From: CAVPDE01 sp963702565
GTDB taxonomy: Bacteria > Desulfobacterota > DSM-4660 > Desulfatiglandales > HGW-15
Assembly: GCA_963702565.1 (NCBI GenBank)
Contig: CAVPDE010000022.1
Span: 124,001 to 188,000, forward strand
Reading direction: 5' to 3'
Length of the DNA: 64,000 nucleotides
Part shown: positions 16,177 through 23,426 of the stretch, piece by piece
How positions within the stretch are numbered: the stretch's first letter is position 1
Layout: the number at the start of each line of letters is the position of its first letter
Program-made: the position numbers and the translations under genes
The notes under the pieces: model-generated
Seen by the model: only the letters and a program-made list of their open reading frames with translations
What the model was told of the DNA's origin: nothing
Databases searched by the model: none

Positions 16177-18165
16177 ATGGCAAAGGTATTGTTTGAATGG
16201 GATTACTCGAAATATCCCGGGGCGAAGAAGTTCCCCCACCTGTTCAAGCCCATCCAGGTCGGCAACCTGATGGTCCCGAACAGGATTGTCTATGCGGCAA
16301 CGGAAGACAACCTCAACAGCCACGACGGGTTCGTGACCGATGCGGATGTGGCCTACATGCGCAGCAGGGCAGAGGGCGTGGTGGGCGGCATGTGCTTCAT
16401 GCAGGGCGTGTACATGGACCCGGACCGCAAGGGCCAGGGCTACGTCGGCCAGGCTGCCTGCTGGGATGACAAGTTCATCCCGGGCCTGAAACGGCTTGCC
16501 GATGCGATCCACTCGCAAAAGGCGATTGCCGGGTTCCAGCTCATGGACTGCGGCCGAGTCGGCGCTGTCGAAGTGGACCATGGCAAGGGCCCGTCCACGG
16601 TTCCGCAGCGTCTCCGGATCTTCCGGCCCATGTACGAAATGAGCAAAGACGACATCAAGCTCATGATCAAGCAGCACCTCGACTCGGCGAGAAGAGGGCT
16701 TGATGCAGGATTCGACGTGATGGAGATCTCCGGAATCGTCGGCTACCTCATTTCCAACTTCATTTCCAGCTACACGAACAGAAGAAAAGACGAATACGGC
16801 GGAGACATCCGGGGCAGAATGAAGGCCGTGGTGGAAATCATCGAAGGGCTGAAGAAGATTTGCCCCAAGGATGTTCCCGTGGGCATCCGGCTCTGCGCTG
16901 AAGAGCTTCTGGACGACGTGCGCGGCAACACACCGGAAGAATCCATGATGTCCTACAAGATCGCCGAAGAGGCGGGAATCGACTACTTCAGCGTGACCGC
17001 CGGATGGCAGGAGTCCATTGTTCCGGTCATCAGCCGTGACGTGCCTCAGGGAAGCTGGCTCCATCTGGCCAAGCGCTCCAAGGAAAACGTGAAGGTTCCC
17101 ATTATGATGGCCTACCGGCTCTTTGACCCGTCCATTCCTCACAAGGCCATCGAGAAGGGCGATCTGGATATCTGGGAAATGTGCAGGCCCATGATTGCAG
17201 ATCCTCTGCTTCCCAAGAAGGTGCTGGAGGGCAGGGAGCAGGACATTCGCTGGTGCGTCGCCTGCAACCTCTGTCTGGCGAGACTGTTCCGTGATGCTCC
17301 CATGACCTGCTACATCAACCCCCTGTGCGCCCATGAGCACGATCCGAAGTACACGAATCCGCCGCCTGCGGATCCCAAGAAAAACATCATGATCGTGGGA
17401 GCGGGTCCGGCCGGTCTGGAGTGCGCCTACATGGCGGCCCAGAGAGGCCATGATGTGCACGTGTACGACAAGCGAAAAGAGCTCGGGGGAACTATTCTCG
17501 AAGCGTCGAGAGCTCCCTACGGCGACGACGAGCTCATGACCTGCATCCGCTACCAGAAGGTGCAGTGCGAAAAGGCTGGGGTCCAGTTCCATCTGGGGAC
17601 CGAGGTGACCGAAGACCTGATCAAAGAGGAACTGCCTGATAGCGTGGTTCTGGCCACAGGTCCCGTGTACCCGACCAGCAAGGCGCCGGGCTTTGACAAG
17701 GCCAAGGTGGTCAACGTGCTCGACGTGCTCAGAGGCGATGCCAAGGTGGGAGACAACATCGTGGTCTGGGGCAACAGGAAACCGGGCATCGGCGTGGCCC
17801 TCTCCCTCGCCAAGCAGGGAAAGAAAGTGACCCTCGTTGGAAAAGAGAAATCCGCTGGATTCGATATCAACCCGTCCTTCAAGTGGCGCTACATGATCTT
17901 CCTGAGGCAGAACGGGATCAAGGCGTACAACGACTGCGAGATGGACGAAGTGAATCCCGGCGAGATCATCGTTAAAACCTATGACGGATACCGTTTCCCA
18001 GTGAAGTGCGACACGATCGTCGTGACCGAGCGAGTGCCGAATGAGAACCTCAAGAACGCGGTTCAGGCCGAGGGCATCGAGCTCTTTGTGATCGGCGATG
18101 CCCTTGTACCCCGCAACATGTCGAGCGCGGTGCATGACGGATTTCACATTGGTGTCAGGATTTAA
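16177..18165 (+). CDS. OYE-family FMN/FeS/FAD oxidoreductase (2,4-dienoyl-CoA or aryl-CoA reductase-like)
   Basis: The 662-residue protein has an N-terminal FMN-binding old-yellow-enzyme barrel (about 20-350), a [4Fe-4S] ligand set C360, C363, C366, C378 (CVACNLC ... C) and two C-terminal dinucleotide folds: IMIVGAGPAGLECA near 405 and a second near 535. This layout is that of 2,4-dienoyl-CoA reductase, trimethylamine dehydrogenase and the 2-naphthoyl-CoA reductases of naphthalene-degrading Deltaproteobacteria. It probably moves electrons from NAD(P)H or a partner protein to the double bond of an unsaturated or aromatic CoA ester. The cysteine spacing is closer to trimethylamine dehydrogenase than to FadH. 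First gene of the Hdr cluster, with a perfect AAGGAGG site; substrate unknown. Confidence 0.88.
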   Translation: MAKVLFEWDYSKYPGAKKFPHLFKPIQVGNLMVPNRIVYAATEDNLNSHDGFVTDADVAYMRSRAEGVVGGMCFMQGVYMDPDRKGQGYVGQAACWDDKFIPGLKRLADAIHSQKAIAGFQLMDCGRVGAVEVDHGKGPSTVPQRLRIFRPMYEMSKDDIKLMIKQHLDSARRGLDAGFDVMEISGIVGYLISNFISSYTNRRKDEYGGDIRGRMKAVVEIIEGLKKICPKDVPVGIRLCAEELLDDVRGNTPEESMMSYKIAEEAGIDYFSVTAGWQESIVPVISRDVPQGSWLHLAKRSKENVKVPIMMAYRLFDPSIPHKAIEKGDLDIWEMCRPMIADPLLPKKVLEGREQDIRWCVACNLCLARLFRDAPMTCYINPLCAHEHDPKYTNPPPADPKKNIMIVGAGPAGLECAYMAAQRGHDVHVYDKRKELGGTILEASRAPYGDDELMTCIRYQKVQCEKAGVQFHLGTEVTEDLIKEELPDSVVLATGPVYPTSKAPGFDKAKVVNVLDVLRGDAKVGDNIVVWGNRKPGIGVALSLAKQGKKVTLVGKEKSAGFDINPSFKWRYMIFLRQNGIKAYNDCEMDEVNPGEIIVKTYDGYRFPVKCDTIVVTERVPNENLKNAVQAEGIELFVIGDALVPRNMSSAVHDGFHIGVRI

Positions 18166-18176
18166 GGAGGTCAACC

Positions 18177-18701
18177 ATGGCATTCGATGCAGAAAAAGAA
18201 ATATCCAAATTGTGGGGTGACTTGCACGCTGCCCAGAGCGAGATCGGCCGCACCTACTTCCGGTGGCGGCAGGCGGCCCTGGCGGTTGCAGGTCCGAAAG
18301 CGAACCCTCTGGACGTCAGCCTGAAGGCGGCGGAGATCATCGGGAAAGAACTGGGCAAGCAGTCCCTGCCGCGGCTCAACTTCCTCAAAGGGGAAGAGAC
18401 CTGGATGAGGAGCCTTGCAGGCGGCATGGCGATTCAGTGGATCATGCAGGGCGCCATCGTGAAGATCGAGAAGAGCGATAAACCCTCCGAGATCTTCATC
18501 AAGTGGGAAAGGTGCCCCTGGCCGTCCTTTCACAAGGAGTACGGCGTGAAAATGGAAGAGGACGTCCTCTGCTGCGACAGGATCCTTCAGAGCATCCTTC
18601 CGGATGTGAACACCTTCTTCAACGTCAACTACAAGATTGAGACCTTGAAGGCGATTCCGAGAGGACAGGGCGTTTGTCTGAGAAGACTTTATAAAGCTTA
18701 A
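18177..18701 (+). CDS. Small protein resembling the ATC-hydrolase family
   Basis: A 174-residue soluble protein with a helical N-terminal half and cysteines at 113 (ERCPWP), 132-133 (LCCDRIL) and 167 (GQGVCLRRL). The CP ... CD ... G..C pattern resembles the L-2-amino-thiazoline-4-carboxylic acid hydrolase family, whose distant members in anaerobes sit in redox clusters with unknown jobs. The start follows AAGGAGGTCAACC, and the gene begins 11 nt after the OYE gene stop, so it is surely co-transcribed. It may bind or modify the OYE substrate or a metal centre; this is speculative. Confidence 0.6.
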   Translation: MAFDAEKEISKLWGDLHAAQSEIGRTYFRWRQAALAVAGPKANPLDVSLKAAEIIGKELGKQSLPRLNFLKGEETWMRSLAGGMAIQWIMQGAIVKIEKSDKPSEIFIKWERCPWPSFHKEYGVKMEEDVLCCDRILQSILPDVNTFFNVNYKIETLKAIPRGQGVCLRRLYKA

Positions 18702-18718
18702 GACACAGGAGAAGAGAA

Positions 18719-18925
18719 ATGGCTGCACAAATCGATCTTAAGAAATGCACCATGTGCGGAGGGCTTGTTCAGCCTCTTTGCGTAGAAATATGTCCGGACA
18801 AGGCTATCCGGGTGCAGGACAACCGCGCTGTGGTCACGGAGTTCCTCTGTGAGGATTGCAATGAGTGCGGTGTGGCCTGCCCTGACAGGGCCATCAAGTG
18901 CACGGTGGATACGACAACCTTTTAA
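18719..18925 (+). CDS. Small 2[4Fe-4S] ferredoxin with a widened first motif
   Basis: The 68-residue protein has two cluster sites: C10-x2-C13-x7-C21-x3-C25 and the standard C44-x2-C47-x2-C50-x3-C54, plus a free C61. The first site has a 7-residue gap where the standard is 2, an insertion known from some low-potential Alvin-type or HycB-like ferredoxin domains. It should carry electrons between the Hdr proteins and the OYE enzyme. It follows the ATC-hydrolase-like gene by 17 nt with a GGAGAAG ribosome site. Confidence 0.85.
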   Translation: MAAQIDLKKCTMCGGLVQPLCVEICPDKAIRVQDNRAVVTEFLCEDCNECGVACPDRAIKCTVDTTTF

Positions 18926-19011
18926 CACAGCATGCTGCGGGGAGGGATCTTGCCGTCTCGGCCTCTCGTCGAGCCGGCAAGACGCTCCCTTTTCGCCGGA
19001 GGCGCAAGACC

Positions 19012-19449
19012 ATGAAAGTCAATAAAATTGATCACATTTGCATAGCGGTTAAGAATCTGGACGAGGCGAAAAAGGTCTGGGAACCCATCATGGGCAAGAC
19101 CAAGGCGGATGATGAATACATCGATGAGCCGGAGAAGATCAAGGTCGCCCGCTACTGGGTGGGGGAAGTCGGCTTTGAGCTGATGGAATCCACCACCCCG
19201 GACGGGGATGTGGCGAAGTTCATCGAGAAGAGAGGCGAGGGCGTGATGCTCATCAGCTTCAACGTGGACAACACCCGCAAGTCCGTCGATGAGCTCAAGG
19301 GGAAGGGCTATCCCTTTATCCCCGACAAGAGAGGCGAGGTCGCAAGGCCCTTCAGGGATTGTGAGTTTGCCTTCATTGCTCCCAAGAAGGTGAACGGCGT
19401 GCTTCTCGAAATCATCGACTACAAGTGGAATGAGTTGAAGAAGAAGTAG
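19012..19449 (+). CDS. VOC-superfamily protein (methylmalonyl-CoA epimerase-like)
   Basis: A 145-residue glyoxalase/bleomycin-resistance fold protein: VNKIDHICIAVKNLDEAKKV begins the first beta-alpha-beta unit and EKRGEGVMLISFNVDNTRKS the second, with E (GFELME) and H (DHICIAV) as likely metal ligands. It closely resembles methylmalonyl-CoA epimerase in layout, so a CoA ester is a likely ligand. I place the start at ATG 19012 behind GGAGG; the upstream in-frame ATG would overlap the ferredoxin gene without a ribosome site. Being inside the OYE-Hdr cluster, it may isomerise or hydrate the OYE substrate or product. Confidence 0.82.
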   Translation: MKVNKIDHICIAVKNLDEAKKVWEPIMGKTKADDEYIDEPEKIKVARYWVGEVGFELMESTTPDGDVAKFIEKRGEGVMLISFNVDNTRKSVDELKGKGYPFIPDKRGEVARPFRDCEFAFIAPKKVNGVLLEIIDYKWNELKKK

Positions 19450-19463
19450 ACAGGACCGCTTTC

Positions 19464-19673
19464 ATGGGAAAACAGTACATCGACTATGAGATCTATCTTG
19501 TCAACGTAGATCCCGACAAGTGTGACGGGTGCGAGAAGTGCATCATCTACTGCCCGGTGGACGTGTTTGATTTCTCGATCAAGGCCACCCCGGCAAGGCC
19601 TCAGAACTGCCTGGGCTGCCGAACCTGCGAAGCGGTCTGTAAATCCAAGGCAGTGATTATTACGGAAATATGA
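19464..19673 (+). CDS. 2[4Fe-4S] ferredoxin
   Basis: A 69-residue protein with two standard cluster motifs, C20-x2-C-x2-C-x3-C30 and C49-x2-C-x2-C-x3-C59, joined by VDVFDFSIKATPARPQN. It resembles the small ferredoxin subunits found with Hdr and indolepyruvate oxidoreductase complexes. It lies 14 nt after the VOC gene and before a repeat-filled gap and the hdrA genes. It is a likely electron shuttle between the HdrA subunits and the OYE enzyme. Confidence 0.9.
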   Translation: MGKQYIDYEIYLVNVDPDKCDGCEKCIIYCPVDVFDFSIKATPARPQNCLGCRTCEAVCKSKAVIITEI

Positions 19674-19680
19674 GCAAAGA

Positions 19681-19798
19681 ATGGAGTTTTGGAGTACTGG
19701 AGTATTGGAGTACTGAAGCCCCTCTATCGCATTTTTCCAGTCCTTTGTCACTGCGTTTTCCCCATTACTCCATCACTCCATTATTCCAGTACTCCAGC
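19681..19798. repeat. Inverted repeat of degenerate TGGAGTA words
   Basis: The left arm (19681-19715) is four copies of a 7-8 bp word of the form TGGAGTACT/TGGAGTATT, and the right arm (19762-19798) is its inverted counterpart. The arms would form a long imperfect hairpin between the ferredoxin and hdrA genes. The same word makes a second such element at 21169-21240. Confidence 0.75.
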
Positions 19799-19817
19799 TC
19801 TTGATTGAGGTGATTTT

Positions 19818-21167
19818 ATGGCTGATGCAATCATGATTATCGGTGCGGGCGTTGCCGGCATCAACTGCGCATTGAACGCCGCCAAATACGGGACCAAGGT
19901 CTACCTTGTCGATGACACCGCCAGCATCGGCGGCATGATGGCAAGGCTTGACAAGACCTTCCCGACCAATGACTGCTCCATCTGTATAGAAGCGCCCCAG
20001 ATGTACGAGGTGGACAACCACCCCAACATCGAGATCATGACCAACACGGAAGTGAGGAAGGTGAGCGCCGCGAACGGGGGCTTCAAGGTCAGGCTCGTCA
20101 AGAAAGCCAAGTTCATTGACGAGGAAAAATGCACGGGATGCGGGGAGTGCATGAAAGCGTGCCCTGTGACCGTGCCCCATGAGATGGACGGCAAGGTCGG
20201 AGGAACCAGGAAGCTGATCTACATGCCTTTTCCCCAGGCGGTTCCCAATGTGGCGGTCATTGACCAGAACTGCCGCTCCGGAAAGATGCGAGCCAACGGC
20301 GCCTGCGTCGGAGGGTGCGTCGTCGATTGCAGCCAGTGCCGGGAGTGCCCCATTGCCTTGTGCGTCGCGGCCTGCAAGAAAGAGGGCAAGGACGCGGTTC
20401 GCCTGTGGCAGGCGGCCAAGAACGTCGATCTCGATGTCAAGAGCATCGTGGTCGCCTCGGGGATCACGGATGCCCAGCCGCCCAAAGGTCTTCACGGCTA
20501 CGACGTCTACGACAACGTGATTACCTACCTCCAGTTTGAAAGGCTGATGAATGCCGGCGGACCCACGGCAGGCCACATTATCCGGCCGTCGGACAAGAAG
20601 CACGCCCACAAAATCGCCTGGATTCAGTGTGCTGGCCGGGGCCTGGATCATGGCACGCCCTACTGCTCCAAGATATGCTGCATGGTCGCCCACAAGCAGG
20701 TGATCATTACGAAGGAGCACGATGCGTCTGTGGAGACGATCATCTACTACAATGATCTCAAGGCGTACGGGAAGGGATTCTGGAGCTTCCACCGTAAAGC
20801 CAAAGAGCAGGGAACCAAGTTTGTCAGGGCCAGGCCCTATGACGTCTTTGAAGTTCCGGAAACCAAGAATCTCATCGTGCGCTATGAGGATCTGGAGACA
20901 GGGGCGTTGAAGAAGGAAGAGGTGGAACTTCTGGTTCTTTCCACGGGCCTTTTGCCGAGCGAGAGAAACGAACGGCTCGCAAAAGTGCTCAAGATCCCGC
21001 TCGACAAGCTCGGGTATTTCAAGGAGAAGGATCCGTTCCTGGCTCAACTGGAGACCGATGTGCCCGGAATCTATTTGTGCGGAGGAGCGACCGGGCCGAT
21101 CGACATTTCCGAGTCGGTTGTTCAGGCCACGGCCGCAAGCATGAAAGCAGTGCTCCGAAAAAGTTAG
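19818..21167 (+). CDS. HdrA-like FAD/FeS protein, short form
   Basis: The 449-residue protein has a FAD fold (IMIIGAGVAGINCALNAA, 5-22), the HdrA hallmark FPTNDCSICIEAPQMYEVD (C53, C56), a ferredoxin insert C105-x2-C-x2-C-x3-C115, a second cysteine-rich stretch (about 163-187, CVGGC ... CSQCRECP ... C) and the MPFPQAVPNVAVID segment typical of HdrA. It lacks the N-terminal domain and the C-terminal ferredoxins of full-length HdrA. HdrA flavoproteins split electron pairs between high- and low-potential acceptors. It precedes a complementary HdrA-MvhD protein, so the two probably act in one complex. Confidence 0.9.
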   Translation: MADAIMIIGAGVAGINCALNAAKYGTKVYLVDDTASIGGMMARLDKTFPTNDCSICIEAPQMYEVDNHPNIEIMTNTEVRKVSAANGGFKVRLVKKAKFIDEEKCTGCGECMKACPVTVPHEMDGKVGGTRKLIYMPFPQAVPNVAVIDQNCRSGKMRANGACVGGCVVDCSQCRECPIALCVAACKKEGKDAVRLWQAAKNVDLDVKSIVVASGITDAQPPKGLHGYDVYDNVITYLQFERLMNAGGPTAGHIIRPSDKKHAHKIAWIQCAGRGLDHGTPYCSKICCMVAHKQVIITKEHDASVETIIYYNDLKAYGKGFWSFHRKAKEQGTKFVRARPYDVFEVPETKNLIVRYEDLETGALKKEEVELLVLSTGLLPSERNERLAKVLKIPLDKLGYFKEKDPFLAQLETDVPGIYLCGGATGPIDISESVVQATAASMKAVLRKS

Positions 21168-21168
21168 G

Positions 21169-21240
21169 AGTGATGGAGCAATGGAGTACTGGAGTGATGG
21201 TTTCTCAATACTCCATTACTCCAACACTCCAGTACTCCAG
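21169..21240. repeat. Inverted repeat of degenerate GGAGTACT words, second copy
   Basis: Left arm 21169-21200 and right arm 21205-21240 are made of 7-8 bp words GGAGTGAT, GGAGCAAT, GGAGTACT and their complements with a 5-nt spacer. It lies between the two hdrA genes, and uses the same vocabulary as the element at 19681-19798. Confidence 0.75.
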
Positions 21241-21295
21241 CTCAGGATAGAATGTTGGGAAGGCATCCTGTTCGGGTTCTAGTGAGGAATGTCTG

Positions 21296-23353
21296 ATGGA
21301 CAATGAACTGAGAATTGGCGTTTTCGTCTGTGACTGCGGTTCAAACATCGCAGGGGTTGTAAAGGTGCCTGAGGTCGTGGAGTATGCCAAGACGCTCAAG
21401 AACGTGGCCTATGTGGATGAAGGCAAATGGTCCTGCTCCGTGGATGCGCTGGGCTCCATGCAAAGGGCGATCAAGGAAAACAACCTCAACCGGGTGGTGA
21501 TTGCCTCCTGCACGCCCAGGACCCACGAACCTCTGTTCAAGGCAACGGTGAAGGAGGCCGGGCTCAATCCCTATCTGCTGGAGTTCGTGAGCATTCGGGA
21601 ACAGGTCTCGTGGGTTCACATGCTGGAGCCTGATGCGGCCACGCAGAAGGCGAAGGACCTGGTCAAGATGGGCGTAGCCAAAGCCGCGCTCCTGGAAGAA
21701 GGCCAGACGATCAAGCTTCCCGTGGGCCGGGATTGCATGATCATCGGCGGCGGAGCAGCCGGCATGAATGCCGCGCTCAACGTGGCGGAGCAGGGGTTCA
21801 AGGCGATCATTGTGGAAAAACAGCCTCACCTCGGTGGCCTCCTGAACAGGATCAACACGATCGGCCATGAGCACGGCGAGAAGTCTGCCGAGGAGATTCT
21901 CAAGGCTACCGAGGCGCGAGTAGAGACTAACCCCAACATCAAGGTGTACACCGGCGCGGAGATCGAAGAGGTCAAGGGTTATATCGGCAACTATAAGGTG
22001 AAGATCAAGGTCAACGGGGGCAGCGCGAGCTTCGACACGTCCACCATCATCGTGGCGACCGGCATGAGGGAGATTCCGCCTGACGGTCAGTACTTGTACG
22101 GTACGGATCCCAGGGTGGTCACCCAGCTTCAACTCGAAGGCATGCTCAAGAACCAGGACGTCGGCGATCCGAAGAGCGTGGTCATGATCAACTGCGTGGG
22201 TTCCAAGAACGACAAAAGAGGGTGCTGCAATGTGGGCTGCCCTGTGTCGGTCAAGAATGCGCTGGCCCTGAAAGATCACAACAAAGACAGAAAGGTTTAT
22301 GTGCTCTACCGGGATCTCAGCATGGTGAGGGAGGAGCACTTTCACCTCGATGCCGCCAAGGCGGCAGGAGTGAAGTTCATTCGGTTCCCTGACGACAAGT
22401 ACCCCGAGGTCGTGAAAGAGAACGGGAACCTCAAGATCAAGGTCTACGATATCCTGAGCGGAAGAGAGTTCACGCTGCCGGCCGATCTCCTGGTCCTGAC
22501 CGTGGGATTCGAAGGGGACGAAACCATGGAAGCCCTGAGGGGGCATTTGAAGGTTTCGAGCAATGCAGAAGGCTTTTTTCAGGAGCGGCACATCAAGCTC
22601 GGGCCCCTTGATTTTCCGGCGGACGGCATTGCCCTGTGCGGCTGCGCCAAGAACCCCAAGATCTACAAGGAGAGCTGCGAGGAAGGCATTGGCGCGGCCA
22701 TGAGAGTCTCGATCCCCATGAAGAACGAGCACATCGAGGCCGAAGGGATTGTGGCGGACATTGACTTGACCAACTGCAACGTCTGTGGACTTTGTTCGAA
22801 AAGGTGCCCTTACGGCGCCATCCTGGTCAATGAAGAGAAACAACCCTCCGTGGTCAAAGCCCTGTGCAAGGGGTGCGGCCTTTGTGCGGCCGATTGCCCC
22901 AAGGAGTGTATCACCATTGTCCACTACTCGGATGAACAGCTGATGGCCCAGGTCGATGCGGCCCTGGAAGAGGAGCCGGGAAAGAAGATCCTCGGGTTTG
23001 TGTGCCACTGGTGCGCCCTGGGCGGTGTGGACATGGCAGGGGTCAGCAGGCTCCAGTACCCGACCAACGCGCGGCTCATCAGGGTGATGTGTTCGGCCCG
23101 GGTTCCGATCAAACTCATCGAGCGGGCCTTTGAAAAGGGCGCTGCCGGAGTGCTCGTGGCGGGATGTGAGTTTCCGACCTGTCATTACATCACAGGAAAC
23201 TATGCGTGCGAAACCAGGGTGAAGCGGGCCAAGAAGATCATCGGCAAAAAGGGATATGATCCGGAAAAACTGTGGAACGTGTGGTGCTCGGCAGCCGACG
23301 GGCCCAAATTTGCGAGTACCATGAGAGACATGGTGAAGGATCTGAACCTTTAA
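21296..23353 (+). CDS. HdrA-MvhD fusion protein
   Basis: The 685-residue protein has an HdrA N-terminal domain (GVFVCDCGSNIAG, C12 and C14), a FAD fold (MIIGGGAAGMNAALNVAEQG, about 148), a pair of [4Fe-4S] motifs at C494-C504 and C524-C534, and from about 565 an MvhD/FlpD-type [2Fe-2S] domain (FVCHWCALGGVDMAG ... GCEFPTCHY). After the FAD site it lacks the DCSxC motif of canonical HdrA, which the preceding gene supplies. MvhD domains link HdrA to an electron donor such as hydrogenase, formate dehydrogenase or an NADH unit; here the next gene offers the NADH unit. Confidence 0.92.
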   Translation: MDNELRIGVFVCDCGSNIAGVVKVPEVVEYAKTLKNVAYVDEGKWSCSVDALGSMQRAIKENNLNRVVIASCTPRTHEPLFKATVKEAGLNPYLLEFVSIREQVSWVHMLEPDAATQKAKDLVKMGVAKAALLEEGQTIKLPVGRDCMIIGGGAAGMNAALNVAEQGFKAIIVEKQPHLGGLLNRINTIGHEHGEKSAEEILKATEARVETNPNIKVYTGAEIEEVKGYIGNYKVKIKVNGGSASFDTSTIIVATGMREIPPDGQYLYGTDPRVVTQLQLEGMLKNQDVGDPKSVVMINCVGSKNDKRGCCNVGCPVSVKNALALKDHNKDRKVYVLYRDLSMVREEHFHLDAAKAAGVKFIRFPDDKYPEVVKENGNLKIKVYDILSGREFTLPADLLVLTVGFEGDETMEALRGHLKVSSNAEGFFQERHIKLGPLDFPADGIALCGCAKNPKIYKESCEEGIGAAMRVSIPMKNEHIEAEGIVADIDLTNCNVCGLCSKRCPYGAILVNEEKQPSVVKALCKGCGLCAADCPKECITIVHYSDEQLMAQVDAALEEEPGKKILGFVCHWCALGGVDMAGVSRLQYPTNARLIRVMCSARVPIKLIERAFEKGAAGVLVAGCEFPTCHYITGNYACETRVKRAKKIIGKKGYDPEKLWNVWCSAADGPKFASTMRDMVKDLNL

Positions 23354-23426
23354 TAATGGATAAACAAAGACTCTTCTCTTTGCGCTCTCAGCGTCTCTGC
23401 GGTGAGATTCTGTTGCGAGGATTAGG

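Noticed and set aside
16117..18183. A 688-codon open frame antisense to the OYE gene
   Set aside because: It is a shadow frame made by the biased codon use of the real gene: no ribosome site, no domain, and histidine/valine-rich composition typical of antisense reading.
19681..21240. CRISPR array
   Set aside because: The repeats are 7-8 bp, degenerate and contiguous with no unique spacers, and no cas gene lies in the window.
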